A DNA stretch of 64,000 bases from positions 30,880-94,879 of the forward strand of contig QRFJ01003313.1 in the NCBI GenBank assembly GCA_006176705.1, written 5' to 3'. Shown piece by piece: positions 1-11,374 of the stretch. The translations under genes were made by a program, and so were the position numbers. The notes below the pieces were generated by a model. It saw nothing but the letters and a program-made list of their open reading frames with translations. It had not been told where the DNA came from and made no database searches. This DNA is from Cocos nucifera. Its lineage: Eukaryota > Streptophyta > Magnoliopsida > Arecales > Arecaceae. Numbering within the stretch: position 1 is the first letter of the stretch; the number at the start of each line of letters is the position of its first letter.

Positions 1-539
1 AAGAAAGAAAAATGTGCATCATAAAAGTTGGTATTAGGATGATATTATGCGACGTAGCTTAAGGACATATATAGTGTATTCCTTTCAACCCAGCATCTTT
101 CAGCCTCACCTTTAAGCCATAACTTAAGGGCTATAAAGGAACATATTGCATACAGCCAGCCTCGCCGTAGACTTTTCAACTCATTTGAAGGTGAAGTCGT
201 TAGGCACTATTGCTAACTTTTGGGACATCAAAGATCGTAAAGCATCTTACCACATCCATCCAGCCAAGGGAGAGTCTGAAGTATTGTTGTTTTCCTATCT
301 CTATTGATGTCTTGAATATATCTTGAGTTAAAAATCAAAATAGATTATTACTACCTATTTTTTAGCATAAAGTTGAGATTTTTATTCTTTTGGTAAATAA
401 CTCTTTTCTGCTAGGTCATTATTTACTTGGAAAACATGTATAAAATAATGTATATCTTTTTCATGGCCATAACTAGCTAACATAATTGGTTTTGTTGCTA
501 CAAGGCTCCGAAGGTTGATGTAGTATCACTCTAGAGAGC
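1..539. other. Unassigned AT-rich flank, perhaps left part of the G5 LTR
   Basis: No ORF or recognised domain is visible on either strand. The stretch ends at the TAGCC target-site copy of element S (540-544). Removing S joins it to 17190 onward, which I read as the U3 side of a minus-oriented gypsy LTR, so this may be more of the same LTR. I could not align it with the other gypsy LTRs in the window, so the assignment is an inference. Confidence 0.3.
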
Positions 540-544
540 TAGCC

Positions 545-1914
545 CGTTGCCTAGTAAGACAATCCAAGAGAGGGGATGAATTAGATTTTTCAAAATTTAA
601 ACATGTGCTATTTTTTAAACTAGTGAAGTCTTGAAATATATTGTATTCTAGTGCAACTAAGTATGCGGAAATATAAAAGCAACGAAAAGCAAGAGAAAGA
701 AAATAATTATAAACATTAAAAAGTTTATAGTGGTTTGGTGCCCCTTGAACCTATATCCACTCCCCAAGATCTATTTGAAAATTTTACTATAATCTATCTA
801 AGATTATAGTCAGATAGTTTTCTAGGCTCATTATTCAAAATCTAGTTAGTTTTACATTGGATCACCAACCACAACCAATCCCTAAGCCAACCCTTAGCTT
901 ACAATCCAATTTTCAGACTTGGGTAGGCCTTTTGTTTAGCTTCAAAATCCTACTGAAGCTAATTACAATATATGCAAAAGATAAAAGAAGAATTAAAAAT
1001 ACAAAGCTCCTTTAATGTGCTAAAATATTGATGAAGCTTTTGAATCTTCTTTAATGGAAGCTTTTGAACAGATGAACTTATAGAAGAAATCTTTTGATTT
1101 GATATTTCAAGTTGGAAATGGAATGCTCTCTTTTCAATGCACTTTGGACTTTTTTGCTTGACTTTTGATTCCTCTCAATAATTAATGTGTTAAGTCTTGT
1201 CTCTCAGGTATTTTGTAGATCTTTTCCAACATTTGGTAGGCTAGAGAGACATTTCTGACCATTGAAAGTCTAAATTTGATCGTTAGAAAGTAGGTTATGC
1301 AGTTTTGAATATTCTATAGAAAACTAGCTATTGAAACTCGAGTCGACTCAACTATGTCCTCAGGTCGACTCGACCCTCCTATGAGTCTACCTTCAAACTT
1401 TTATTCTAAAAATCAATCTCTTTGTATTTTCCTAAGACCTCGACTCGACAAATTCAAGTCGACTCGAGCCTTCTACTCGAGTAGAATATTTTTATTTTGA
1501 AAAATCTTTTTTCTGCCACTGTTCATTCGAGTCGACTCGTGCTCAATCATGAGTCGACTTGAGAGCGTGTCGACTGAAACACTTGCATGCCAAATTATAT
1601 TTTGTTCTTGTTTCACCTCGAGTTGAATAGGATCTTCCATGAGTCAACTGCTCTTACTATTGAATTTTTTGATGTTCATCAATTGAATTGTCCTTCAATT
1701 TTGATCTTGGGATATCCTTTTTCAACCTTATTTTAAATATGTGTCATACTCCAAAAGCTTCCAAATTCTTCTTATTTGTTTTTAATTGCACTTATTAAGA
1801 TTTTTCTCTTGATACTCCATAATTCATCTTGAAATATAATCTTAGAGAATTCATTAGTCCAAATATATACTCAAACATTTTGTTACTCATCAAAATCAAT
1901 CCTTGGGGTTAACA
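545..1914 (-). repeat. S 3' LTR
   Basis: It aligns along its length with the second copy at 10210-10484/16063-17184. In minus orientation it starts TGTTAACC (1914 end) and ends near 545 at a degraded terminus. The central part (about 1335-1580) is an array of GAGTCGACTC-type palindromes. The TAGCC target copy directly precedes it on the plus strand. Confidence 0.88.
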
Positions 1915-1940
1915 ATTTTTTCCTTTTTGATGATGACAAA
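1915..1940 (-). promoter_or_regulatory. S polypurine tract (plus-strand primer)
   Basis: Read on the minus strand this is a purine-rich run containing AAAAAGGAAAAAA immediately upstream of the 3' LTR start. That is the expected position and composition of a polypurine tract. Confidence 0.6.
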
Positions 1941-2612
1941 ACTTTGAGTATACAAGCAAAAGGCATATAACATGAATGTATCAATATTAGTTTCAAAAGA
2001 TATTTTTAATTTAATAAAGGTGCAGTCTTTTCATAGTTTTATACTTTGCTCTCTCTTAGTTTATGTTTATATTTTTAATATATTTCATCAATTTAGATTC
2101 CAGATTCCATATATATTCAAGGCATGAATTGTTTCGTTGAATTGCATACTGCACATGCACAAAGCATATGAAAGATGTATCAAGGCAAAGACTTATGTCA
2201 AAACTTACCATACTTATATTATTTGCCAACATTTATGTTCAAAATGCCAATGCAAAAGTGCCAATGCTTATTTATGTTTTTTTATTAATACTTTCTTTTG
2301 CATAAATGCCAATGCCAACAATTATGTTCTTTTATCATTACTTTCTATTGCATTTGTATTAAATGCTCATATACATGTATTACCAATCTCCCCCTTTTTG
2401 TCATCAGTCAAAATAATAACTCAGGGAACATAAAATGATATAAAAGTAAGTGATAGTTTTGCATGCAGATCATAATATACCAAGATACAATGATTTAACA
2501 TGTCTATATCAAGACCAAATCAAGTAAAATGCCAAAAAAAGATTAATATAAAGATAAGTTCAAACACATAATCTTAATACATCAAGTGACTACATATCAG
2601 TCTCCTACAATA

Positions 2613-4740
2613 CTACTCATCATCTGAAGGTATCTCTAGAGTCTCGGATGATAAGACTCGCAAAGATGATGGTCTAGCTCTCCGGCTCTTGGTCTTGGTT
2701 GATGGACCAGCCATCTGTGAAGGAGTAGTCCCTACACCCGTGCGAGTGTAGACCCTATTCATTAGTAGGTCATTGGGTGGATTGAATAGGAGGTTGGGGC
2801 TATGTAGGAGGCTGAGGCTGAGTAGGTAGAGGATGGATAATGGCAGCTCTAGCGGTTGCATCTGCCGCCACTGCTGCTGCTATACTACTCTAGCGGCAAG
2901 TCTCTCAAGCTTACCAATCAAGCTTCTCATGGCTCCAAGTATAGATATGATCCACTATTGCTGTGCCTGACCAAGTCCGCTAATGATTGTAATCATCCCA
3001 GTCCCCCCAGACTCAACTCTTCCTCTTATTTCTTAGGCAATACTTCTCAAGTAATACTTAGAACAGTTTAGCAAAGCCATAAGGTCTTACTCTCTCTGCT
3101 CTAAGATAGTGAGTCTTCTGATAGGATCTCATCTCTGTTACAGATGCTCTCTACCTTTCTAGAAAGCTGCTTTGAATCTTCCAGTTGACTCTGTTAGATG
3201 TCAATCAGCCAAACCTCTTTTATGAAAATAGAAGTTCATATCGGTTGGTTGATTGAGAAATAGTGCACTTGAGTCGAGCGCTCGAGTTTGACTAGGTGAA
3301 ACCAGTCTAGGTTAGTCAAGATGGAATCTAGATAAAAGCATTGCAGCTCTAGGAGCTATAGAGTGAAGCTCTCCTAACTCTCTAACTTTGCGGTTCTCTC
3401 CTCTCTTGGATCAGGAGAATAATTTTTAACCCATCTTTTAGCTTCAATCTGATACTCTACCTCTCTTGACTAGAAGTATTTTTACACCCATCTTCTAGCT
3501 TCAATGTATGAATACTGCATTATGTCAAGGCCCTCATAAATCATAACATTCAAAAAATAAGATAGTTTTTCAAAGAACCTCATTTTCTAGTGACATTACT
3601 ATCTCAAATCTTGTGGTTCAAGTGCCAGTTCCATTAGGCGAGCATACCTGTGTTCCTTGCAACTGCCTCCCAATTTAACTGCAATCATAATTCTCAAGTT
3701 CTAGAAGGATATATCCTAAACATGTATATATTATTACATCTCTCTTTCCAACACAAAGTCATATCTTCCCAACTTTGATAACAATCCCTCCTATTTGTGT
3801 GGTGCAACACCTCTCATCTCCATCGAAAGCGGTGGGAAGCATAGACATCTCAACTTATATCATCTCTCCTGACAATTATATCTAGTCTACCTTTTTATCA
3901 GAGCCTTCCATCGGACGTTATAAAATTTTTTCCCTTTATCCATTGAAAGCCCAAAATATCTGTGCTAACTTTCTCAGAAAACTCAAATTGAAGTACCCTT
4001 TCACAGTTGAAACCATAATCAAGCTATACTCTTATTCAAATTTTCATAACTTTCCTAATCAACTTACAGGGTACATGGAGTCATGTTACAAAAAGCTTCT
4101 CCACCCCATTCTTTCATCAAGTTCTTATATAGAGAAGTTATCCTTTCAAAGAACCAAAGTCTATTCTTCTTCCCATTGCTATTGCCCTAGTGGCCATCCT
4201 TCCTAAGAGAGAGAGCTATGGAGGAAGGGAAGCTAGAATACCCTGTTACTCTATTGGATTGGGTTAAGTTTCTACGAGTTGCATAGTCGATTGAGTTGAC
4301 TCAGAGGCTTGAGATGCTTTCCTTTCCATCCGAGCCTTCTTTCTTTTCTCTCATTGTTCAGTAATTCAGCTTGAGGACATCTTCCGCACATAGTGGCGTT
4401 CCCGCACCATTTTGTTCAAATCCTCCTCAAATCAAGCAAATCCAAGGAGATGCAGGGTGAGGATTTGAGTAGAAACTATTTGAAGAAGTTTTGGAAGGGG
4501 AGGGACCCTCATGGCGTTGTTTACGAATGGTTTTAGGGCTTTGCGGGCAGCCATAGGTCTGTTTAAATGCCTATGGCCCCGACACTCAAGTCAACTCATG
4601 TTTTTGTTTGAGTTGACTAAAGCACTAGTCGACTTGAGTTTTTGCTTGAGTCAACTCAAGTACGAGTTTTGAAACTTTTCATAGTTTCAATGAAAATTCA
4701 GTGCACAGTCAACATTAAGGATTTTTAATGATGTTAATCA
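2613..4740 (-). pseudogene. S extra ORF region downstream of pol (degenerate)
   Basis: About 2 kb separates the end of RNase H from the 3' LTR. Read on the minus strand it shows broken coding fragments: a basic Ser/Pro-rich start (around 4530-4400), then a stretch around 4200-3900 with a pattern such as DYGFNCERVLQFEFSEK. That pattern reminds me of the 'putative plant transposon protein' domain found in many plant retroelement ORFs. The final 82 codons (2861-2613) are Ser/Thr-rich with an acidic end. SIRE-type elements are known to carry an extra ORF after pol, which fits the position. No long frame survives and the domain match is by eye, so function is not assigned. A second small array of GAGTTGACT-like motifs lies at 4580-4670. 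Confidence 0.4.
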
Positions 4741-4759
4741 TTGATTATGCACAAAAAAA

Positions 4760-6118
4760 TGACTCTTTTAGTTTGATTTAATTTTCTTTAACTTATGAAA
4801 ATAGGATCTATTTTGATTGATAGCAAATTTCTAATTCTCTTCTAATAATATTAAATCTTTTTTTCGCTCAGGGGTTTTATGAATATATTAGCTAATGTTT
4901 ATCAGTATAAATAAATTCAAGCATTATATCATTATTTTGTACATAATCTCTTATAAAATGATGCCTTATCTAAATGTATTTAGATTTTGAGTGTTAAATT
5001 GGATTCTTGATTAAGTTGATTTCACTTGTGTTATCATATCTTATTGGAATCTTGTAAAGTTTAATGCCAAAATCTTTAAGTTGTTGTTTGATCCACATGA
5101 TTTATGTACAATAACTTCCTGTAGTAATATATTCAACCTCAGCTATAGATAATGCTACTAATTTTTTTTCTTACTAAATCATGAAATCAAATTAACTCCA
5201 ATAAATTGACATGTACCACTAGTGTCTTTTCTATCAAGTTTATATTCAACAAAATCAGCATTAGAATACCCAATTAATTTAAAATGTGATGATCTATAAT
5301 ACCATAATCCTACATTTAGTGTGCCAGATAAGTATCTAAAATTTCTTTTAACATCAAATAAATGAGATTCTTTATGATTTGATTGGTACCTAGCACACAT
5401 ACAAACAATGAATACTATATCTGATCTACTTATGATAAGATAAAGTAGAGAACCTATGATACCTCTATATAATTTAGTATCTACTTTCTTATCCTTCTCA
5501 TCTTTGTCAAGCTTACAGGAGGGACTCATTGGTGTGCCAATTAATCTTGAGTTCTCCATTCCAAACTTTTTAAGTATCTCTCTCGTGTACTTTATTTAGT
5601 TAATAAAGATTTTTTCTTCACTTTGCTTGATCTAGAGTCTGAGAAAAAAAATTAGCTCTCTCATCATGCTCATTTTGAACTCATCCTGTATAAATTTGGC
5701 AAACTCTTGACAAAGGAATTCATTAGTAATACCAAAATGATATCATCCATATAAATTTGTACTATTAATAGATTATCTTTTCTATTTAAGAATAATATTT
5801 TATCAATATTTTTTCTTATGAATTTATTGTCTGTCAAAAATTTACTTAACCTTTCATATCATAAACATGGAGCTTGTTTTAATCCATACAAAGCTTTATA
5901 CAACTTAAATACATGATTTTTAAAGCTGGATGGTTGTTCAGCATACACTTTCTCAGCTGTATAACCATTGAGAAATATGTTTTTTATATCCATTTGATAT
6001 ATTTGAAATTCATAAAACTAGTAAATACAAGTAGTAGCCTAAATGCTTCTAATCTAGCCATTAGAGCAAAAGTTTCATCAAAATCAATGCCTTCCTCTTG
6101 GTTATATCCTTTGGCCCA
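4760..6118 (-). pseudogene. S pol, RT core to RNase H (degenerate)
   Basis: Read on the minus strand from the MITE-like insert, the sequence resumes with AKGYNQEEGIDFDETF, a hallmark of Ty1/copia RT, then degrades through the RT palm. A 126-codon open stretch (5559-5179) matches the RT-RNase H connection and the start of RNase H, with LYRGIIGSLLYL and ISRSDIVFIVC. RNase H then continues in other frames, with an AEAEYI-like segment near 5130-5150 and a C-terminal end near 4830-4860. Several frameshifts and stops prevent a continuous product. The first half of RT lies beyond the insert at 6775-7300. Confidence 0.8.
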
Positions 6119-6774
6119 GCGTTCTCAAAACCATCCTAAATCAAATTGTTGGAGCATGCCGAACTGGATCGGTGGGAAACCAGGACGGTTCTGATGGAGA
6201 AAATGGCACATGCCGATGTTGGAAAAGAAAGAAAGAGAAACAAAGGTAAAGAAAGAGGAGGAGAGGGAGAGGCCACCGGAAGTCGGTAGTGGCTCTCTAT
6301 GGCCATCAGAGGGTGGCGGTGGCCCTCTACGGCCATCGAAGGATGGCAGAGATCATCTGACAGAGTGACGACTATGGAACAAGGGCGACAGCCCCTATTC
6401 TTTGGTCAGTTCTTTTTTAAAGCAAATTTATAGTGAAGTCGGCAATCGGTTTGTCGGTTTGCCGGCTTCATTTTTTTTCATTTTTTTTAAAAAAATCATG
6501 AAATAGGGGTGATCGCCCCTATTTCATGCCACGAAGCTGCAGGCAGCATTTACACCGCTCGACGGCCAGCCAAAGGCCCTCCGACGGCCTCTTCGGTGGA
6601 CCCTCTTCTCTCTTTCTCTGGTGGACCCCCTTCTCTCTCTTCCTCTCTTTTCTCTCTTTCTTTCTTTCTCTCCTCCCTCTGTTGGTTCATGCTGATTCGA
6701 TCTGATATGAAACTGTATCGGACTGTACCACCGACTGACCAAAATGGCCATTGATATCGAAACTAAGAACCTTG
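6119..6774. mobile_element. MITE-like insertion inside S RT
   Basis: The copia RT reading is broken exactly here: KKKAR lies on one side and AKGYNQ on the other, although these are adjacent in intact elements. The 0.65 kb insert has short imperfect inverted ends (5' GTTCTCAAAACC; 3' end read in reverse GGTTCTTAGTTTC). It is flanked by imperfect repeats CTTTGGCCCA (6109-6118) and CTTTGTCCA (6775-6783). A 9-10 bp duplication with short inverted ends suggests a Mutator- or hAT-type non-autonomous transposon. The interior is simple-sequence rich (T runs, TCTCTC). ORFs in it on both strands overlap low-complexity sequence and I do not consider them genes. Confidence 0.6.
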
Positions 6775-8540
6775 CTTTGTCCATTCATCTAGCTTTTTTT
6801 TTAATAATGGTGCCATATTCATCTAACTAATTTCTATATACCCACTTAGTTTCAATTATAGGATAGTCATTGAGTCTATCAACTAGTGTCCAAACCTTAT
6901 TTCTTTTAAATTGATTTAATTTTTCTTGCATGACATTTATCCAACTTGGATCATTTTCAGCTTTCTCTATCATTTTATGTTTGATTTATGATACAAAAGC
7001 TAAATAATTATTAATATTTCTTAGATAAGATTGAGTTCTTATCCCTTGTAATGAATCACCGATTATGAGATCTTTAGGATGCCCATGTACATACCTCCAC
7101 TCTTTTGGTAACTCTTCTCTTGGGCTAGGGGTGGGCTCTTCATTCTTTTCTTGTTCATTATTTTAGGGGAAGTCCTCTTTTAGTATGAGACTATCCATTT
7201 TGTTATTAAGATCACCTGCATCCTCATTCAAAACATCTTCTTGTTTAGAAGATTTGTCATTGTATTCATCAAAAATTACATGGATAGATTCTTCAATAAT
7301 GAGAGTTCCCTTGTTGAATACTTTATATTTCTTTCTTGATGAGGAGTATCCTAAGAAGATACCCTTATTAGACCTAGCATCAATTTTTTTTAAATTATCT
7401 TTTCCATTATTAAGTATAAAATACTTATAACCAAAAATATGAAAGTAGCTGATATTTAGTTTTCTATCTTTCCTAAGTTCATATGGTATTTTCTTTAGAA
7501 TAGGTCTAATTAAAATATGATTTAAAGTATTGTATACAATATTAATAGCTTTGATCCAAAAATATCTAGGTAAATTATTTTTACATAATATTGTTCATAT
7601 CATTTCTTCTAATGTGCAATTTTTTCTTTCTACTATCCCATTTTGTTGGGGTGTTCTAGGTGTAGAATAATTATGATCAACTTTTTTTTTCATTACAAAA
7701 TTTTTTAAATTCAGTACCATAATCACTATAAATGTATATAATTGATCTATTCTTTTCATTTAAAATCTTGTGATAAAATTTAGAAAATGTATTGAAGGCT
7801 TCATATTTTTGTGCTAAAATTATCATCCAAGTAAATCTTGAAAAGTCATCCATAATTAAAAGACTATACTTCTTACCTCCTAGGCTAATGGTTCTTGTGG
7901 ATCCAAATAAATCTATATGAAGTAATTCTAAAGGTTTAGAAGTTGAAATCATACCTTTTGATTTGAAAGAGTTCCTAGTTTATTTTTCAAATTAACTTAC
8001 ATCACAAATTTGATTCTTTAAAGTTTAATTTTGGTAATTCTTTTATAAGGTCCTTCTTAATTAGTTTTGAAAGTAGATTATGCTTGCATGATCTAATCTA
8101 TGATGCCACAACTAACTAGTCTCATTGACTTTAGCATTCATTGCAACAAAATATTGACCATTCATGTGTAGATCATTTACAAATTCACTATGTAGATATT
8201 GTCATGTCTATGTCCAATAAACATAATACCATCATCATTAGGACTAAAAACTATGCATAATAAAGATTCAAATGTAACCTTAAATTCTTTATCACAAAAT
8301 TAGCTAATACTAAGTAAGTTATGTTTCAATTCATCAACTCATGATACATTTTGAATAGAGATGGAAGGAATGATACGAATATTACCAACACCAATGATAC
8401 ACCCTTTTTCATTATCTTCAAATGTAACCACTCCTCCATCTTTAGGTTCAAAAGTGATAAATTGAGATTTCTTACCTATCATGTGCCTTGAACAACCATT
8501 ATCAAGATACTAAAGTCTTTTGTTCTCTCAAGCTACAAGA
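6775..8540 (-). pseudogene. S pol, protease, integrase and N-terminal RT (degenerate)
   Basis: On the minus strand the protease motif DNGCSRHM (usually D-S/T-G-C) lies near 8510-8485. Integrase follows: ELLHIDLFGSTR and IMDDFSRFTW carry the first catalytic Asp region (7930-7800), YSDYGTEF the second (near 7720), and TPQQNGIVERKN the catalytic Glu (near 7640). The integrase C-terminal part runs through IFGYKYF and IFLGYSSSRKKYKVFN to about 7270. RT begins with WTLVDRLNDYPIIETKWVYRN at 6895-6830 and stops at the MITE-like insert. One clean 91-codon stretch remains at 7952-7677; elsewhere frames shift. Confidence 0.82.
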
Positions 8541-10143
8541 CATTCCTACACAAGAAGATCAAGCTGAATTTTTAGGTATCCAAGTTATCCTATGTTCTTT
8601 AGGATTAGTGCTCATAGTTTCTTTTGAAATCTAAATCATTTTAACCATTTGTCCATTTAATTTTTTGAAATCATATGCAAAGGATTTATGACCAATTTTA
8701 CTACAACAATAACATGAAAAGTTCGAGATAGAGTTTGATGAAGCTTTAACAAATAGATTTTTTAATAATTTTTACTTCTTGTGAGGTTTAAATCCTAATC
8801 CAACCTTGTTAAAAATAGCTCTATGTTTATTTAATAGCATATGCAATTTTTTGGAGATATAAGTAAACTTTTCTATAAATGACTTGATCTTCTTTAATTC
8901 ATCATTCAATTTTTGGTTTTTATAAGTTAGCAAATCCACTTTTCCAAAAATTCATTTCTTTTCATGATTAAGTTTAGAATTTAGCTTTTTCAAATCTTTA
9001 TTTTTCAAGATTACTTTTTCTATATTTAGTCATAAGTTCATAAAAAGCATCTTATAATTTATCAAATATAAAATCTAAAGAGTTTTCGATATTTACCTCC
9101 TCATGATGTGCGATTAAGCAAAGGTTGGCCACTTTTTGTGTTTCATCTTCAAAGCTAGAGTCCTCACTATCGCTCTAAGTGGCCATCATTATCTTCTTCT
9201 TGATCTTTCTAAATAATTTCTTGAGAAGAGGATAGTCCATTCTAAAATGATCGAATTTCGTGCATTCGAAACAAATTGGCAACTCCTTCTCCTTTTCTTT
9301 CACATTTTCTTTACTTACCTCACCTTTGAAGATCTTCTTCTTAAACCCTTGCTTCTTCTTCCTCATGAACCTCTTGAACTATCTCACAATCATTGCCAAG
9401 TCTTCTTCTTTCTCTTCTTCATTGGATCCTTCACTTTCATCATTTTTGGAAGTAGTTGTCTTGAGAGCGATGATTTTCTTCTTTTTGGTTTCTTCCTTCA
9501 TATTTTGCCTCATGATCAATTCATGAGTCATTAGAGACCCAAGAAGTTCTTCCAATAGTAGCTTGTTGAGATCCTTAGCTTCTTGAATGATAGTGACTTT
9601 CGCTTTCCAAGCCTTTAGAAGTAACCTAAGAATTTTGCAAATAAACTCACTATTTGTGTAAGATTTTTTTAAGCTTTTTAAATGATTGATAATATCAATG
9701 AATCTAGTAAATATTTCAAAAGTAAATTCATTAATTTCTATTTTAAATAATTCATATTTATGCATATGCATATTTATTTTAGACTCTTTTATTTGATTGG
9801 TACCTTCATGGATGACTTCTAACCTATCCCAAATCTTCTTAGTCAATGTACATGTAGAGATTCTATTAAACTCATTAGGATTTAGTACACAATATAGAAT
9901 ATTCATGGCCTTAGCATTAATTCTCTCATTCTTATGATCATCCCAATCCTCGTTGGATTTGAGAATATCATTACTTTCTATTTTAATTATAGAAGTGTGT
10001 GGATCTTTGATTATAACTCTTCATAGTTAATAATCAAGTACTTGAATATAAATGCGCATGCATACTTTCTAATAAGTATAATTTATTTCATTAAACAAAG
10101 ATAAATGGTTGGTCGATTGCCCTTCAGTAAGGGATGCACTCAT
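8541..10143 (-). pseudogene. S gag with two zinc-knuckle remnants (degenerate)
   Basis: The start codon at 10143 opens MSASLTEGQSTNHLSLFN, matching the usual SIRE-type gag start, and a stop follows within 30 codons. The longest intact piece (9906-9379, 175 codons) has the retrotransposon gag core, with KIWDRLEVIHEGTNQIKESK and a MHKYELFKIE segment, then an acidic linker. A knuckle at 9290-9240 reads CFECTKFDHFRMDY, with the last Cys changed to Tyr. A second, CYCCSKIGH-like, is near 8710. Between them lies a Lys-rich, possibly coiled-coil region. The order and the two knuckles are typical of long SIRE/Maximus gags. Confidence 0.82.
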
Positions 10144-10192
10144 ATGGATTATCATTTGATCTTAACTCTTGATTATTAAATCAAATAAGTGC

Positions 10193-10209
10193 CAGGCTCT
10201 AATATTGCT
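10193..10209 (-). promoter_or_regulatory. S primer-binding site (degraded)
   Basis: Directly after the S 5' LTR on the minus strand is AATATTAGAGCC. It differs by a few G-to-A and C-to-T changes from TGGTATCAGAGCC, the site complementary to initiator tRNA-Met used by most plant copia elements. Confidence 0.55.
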
Positions 10210-10484
10210 TATTGCCTAATAAGACAATCTAAGGAGAGAGGGTGAATTAGATTTTTCAAAATTTAAATAAGTTATATACTGCTTTTAAAACTAGTGAAGT
10301 ATTGAAGTGTATTGTATTCTAATGCAACTAAGAATGCTGAAATGTAAAAGTAATAAAAAGCAAGAGAAAGAGAACAATCATAAATACTAAAAAAATTATA
10401 GTGGTTTGATGCCTCTTGCACCTACATCCACTCCCAAAGATCCACTTAAAAATTTTATTATAATCTATCCAAGATTATAGTTGG
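10210..10484 (-). repeat. S 5' LTR, proximal part (before C1 insertion)
   Basis: It aligns with 545-820 of the S 3' LTR. The alignment breaks at 10485, where C1 begins, and resumes at 16063 after the second GTTGG copy. Confidence 0.88.
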
Positions 10485-11104
10485 TGTGAGCTTAGAAGTG
10501 GCACTCCCAAGTCTTAAAAATATGAGAAGATAGGTCATGAAAAGATGAGAGTGAGCCGAAAGAAGAATCGATCTCAATAGTAAAGTTTAGAAACTGGGTC
10601 GGCTCACTTTGAGATTGAGCCAGCTCAGTCTAAAACTGGGTCAGTTCAGTCTAGGACTGGGTTGGCTAGGTCTTAGAGGAAAATATAGATAGAAAGCATT
10701 ATTTTTAAGCTATTGATATGGTACACAACTGGATCGGCTCAATCTGGGACTGAGCCGACCTAGTCGTAGGTTAGGCGGCTCAGTCTGAAACTGGGTCGAC
10801 TTAGTTTTCATAGGTTATTATTTTATGTGGGTTGTTTGTGTTTGGAGAGTTTTTCTATGAGCTTAGGCTAGACACTTTATAAAGTACATATACTGTAAAT
10901 AGGTCAAGATTGTAAGTATGCTAAAATATACTGAATAAAAGTTTTTTTCTCTCAAAAATCTCTTCTTCTCTTCTTCTCTTCTTCTCTATTCCTAGATTTA
11001 TTCGATCGTGCTTCTACAAAATTCTCTAAGAAGTACTTTCTTATTGCTTGGCTAATCACCAATGGCTATGCCGATCCATGTGGAAAAAGTGCATATTCCC
11101 AACA
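10485..11104 (+). repeat. C1 5' LTR
   Basis: It starts TGTGAGC and ends CCCAACA. U3 holds an array of CTCAGTCTRAGACTGAGCC-type half-palindromes between about 10595 and 10800. A TATA box TATAAAG is at 10878-10884 and a poly(A) signal AATAAA at 10934-10939, followed by a TCTTCT-rich tract, which places R and U5 at the 3' side. Confidence 0.92.
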
Positions 11105-11107
11105 ATT

Positions 11108-11120
11108 TGGTATTAGAAAG
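11108..11120 (+). promoter_or_regulatory. C1 primer-binding site (tRNA-iMet type)
   Basis: TGGTATTAGAAAG, four bases after the LTR, matches TGGTATCAGAGC with two or three changes. Confidence 0.75.
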
Positions 11121-11374
11121 GTGTTGCGTGGAAGCAAGGAAGACACCTAGGGTTTACTACATCTAGGATCTATTGCACCAAGTTTTAACCTAAAAATTTT
11201 TAGTTTGCTTTATGGTTGTCTCTAGATTGAGGTGGAGATTGTTTACATGAAGGAACGATGATACAGAAGTTTGGAAAGAGGATCTAGGGTTAGTTAGATT
11301 TTCTATGAAGGATAGTTTTATTAGTGTGTGATCGTGAAGGATGTTAGGGATCTATTCTTGACTTGTTTGAAGTC

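Noticed and set aside
1335..1580. Regularly spaced palindromes suggesting a CRISPR-like array
   Set aside because: Spacing is irregular, the motif is short and degenerate, and it lies in a retrotransposon LTR of a plant genome.
2137..2433. 98-codon ORF (+) with many Cys and Asn
   Set aside because: It lies antisense in the AT-rich region of S between the extra ORF and the LTR. Composition follows simple repeats (GCCAATGC words) and no domain is seen.
6136..6784. ORFs of 66, 81 and 86 codons around the MITE-like insert
   Set aside because: They sit in low-complexity TCTCTC/GAGAGA sequence, overlap each other on opposite strands, and are flanked by transposon ends.
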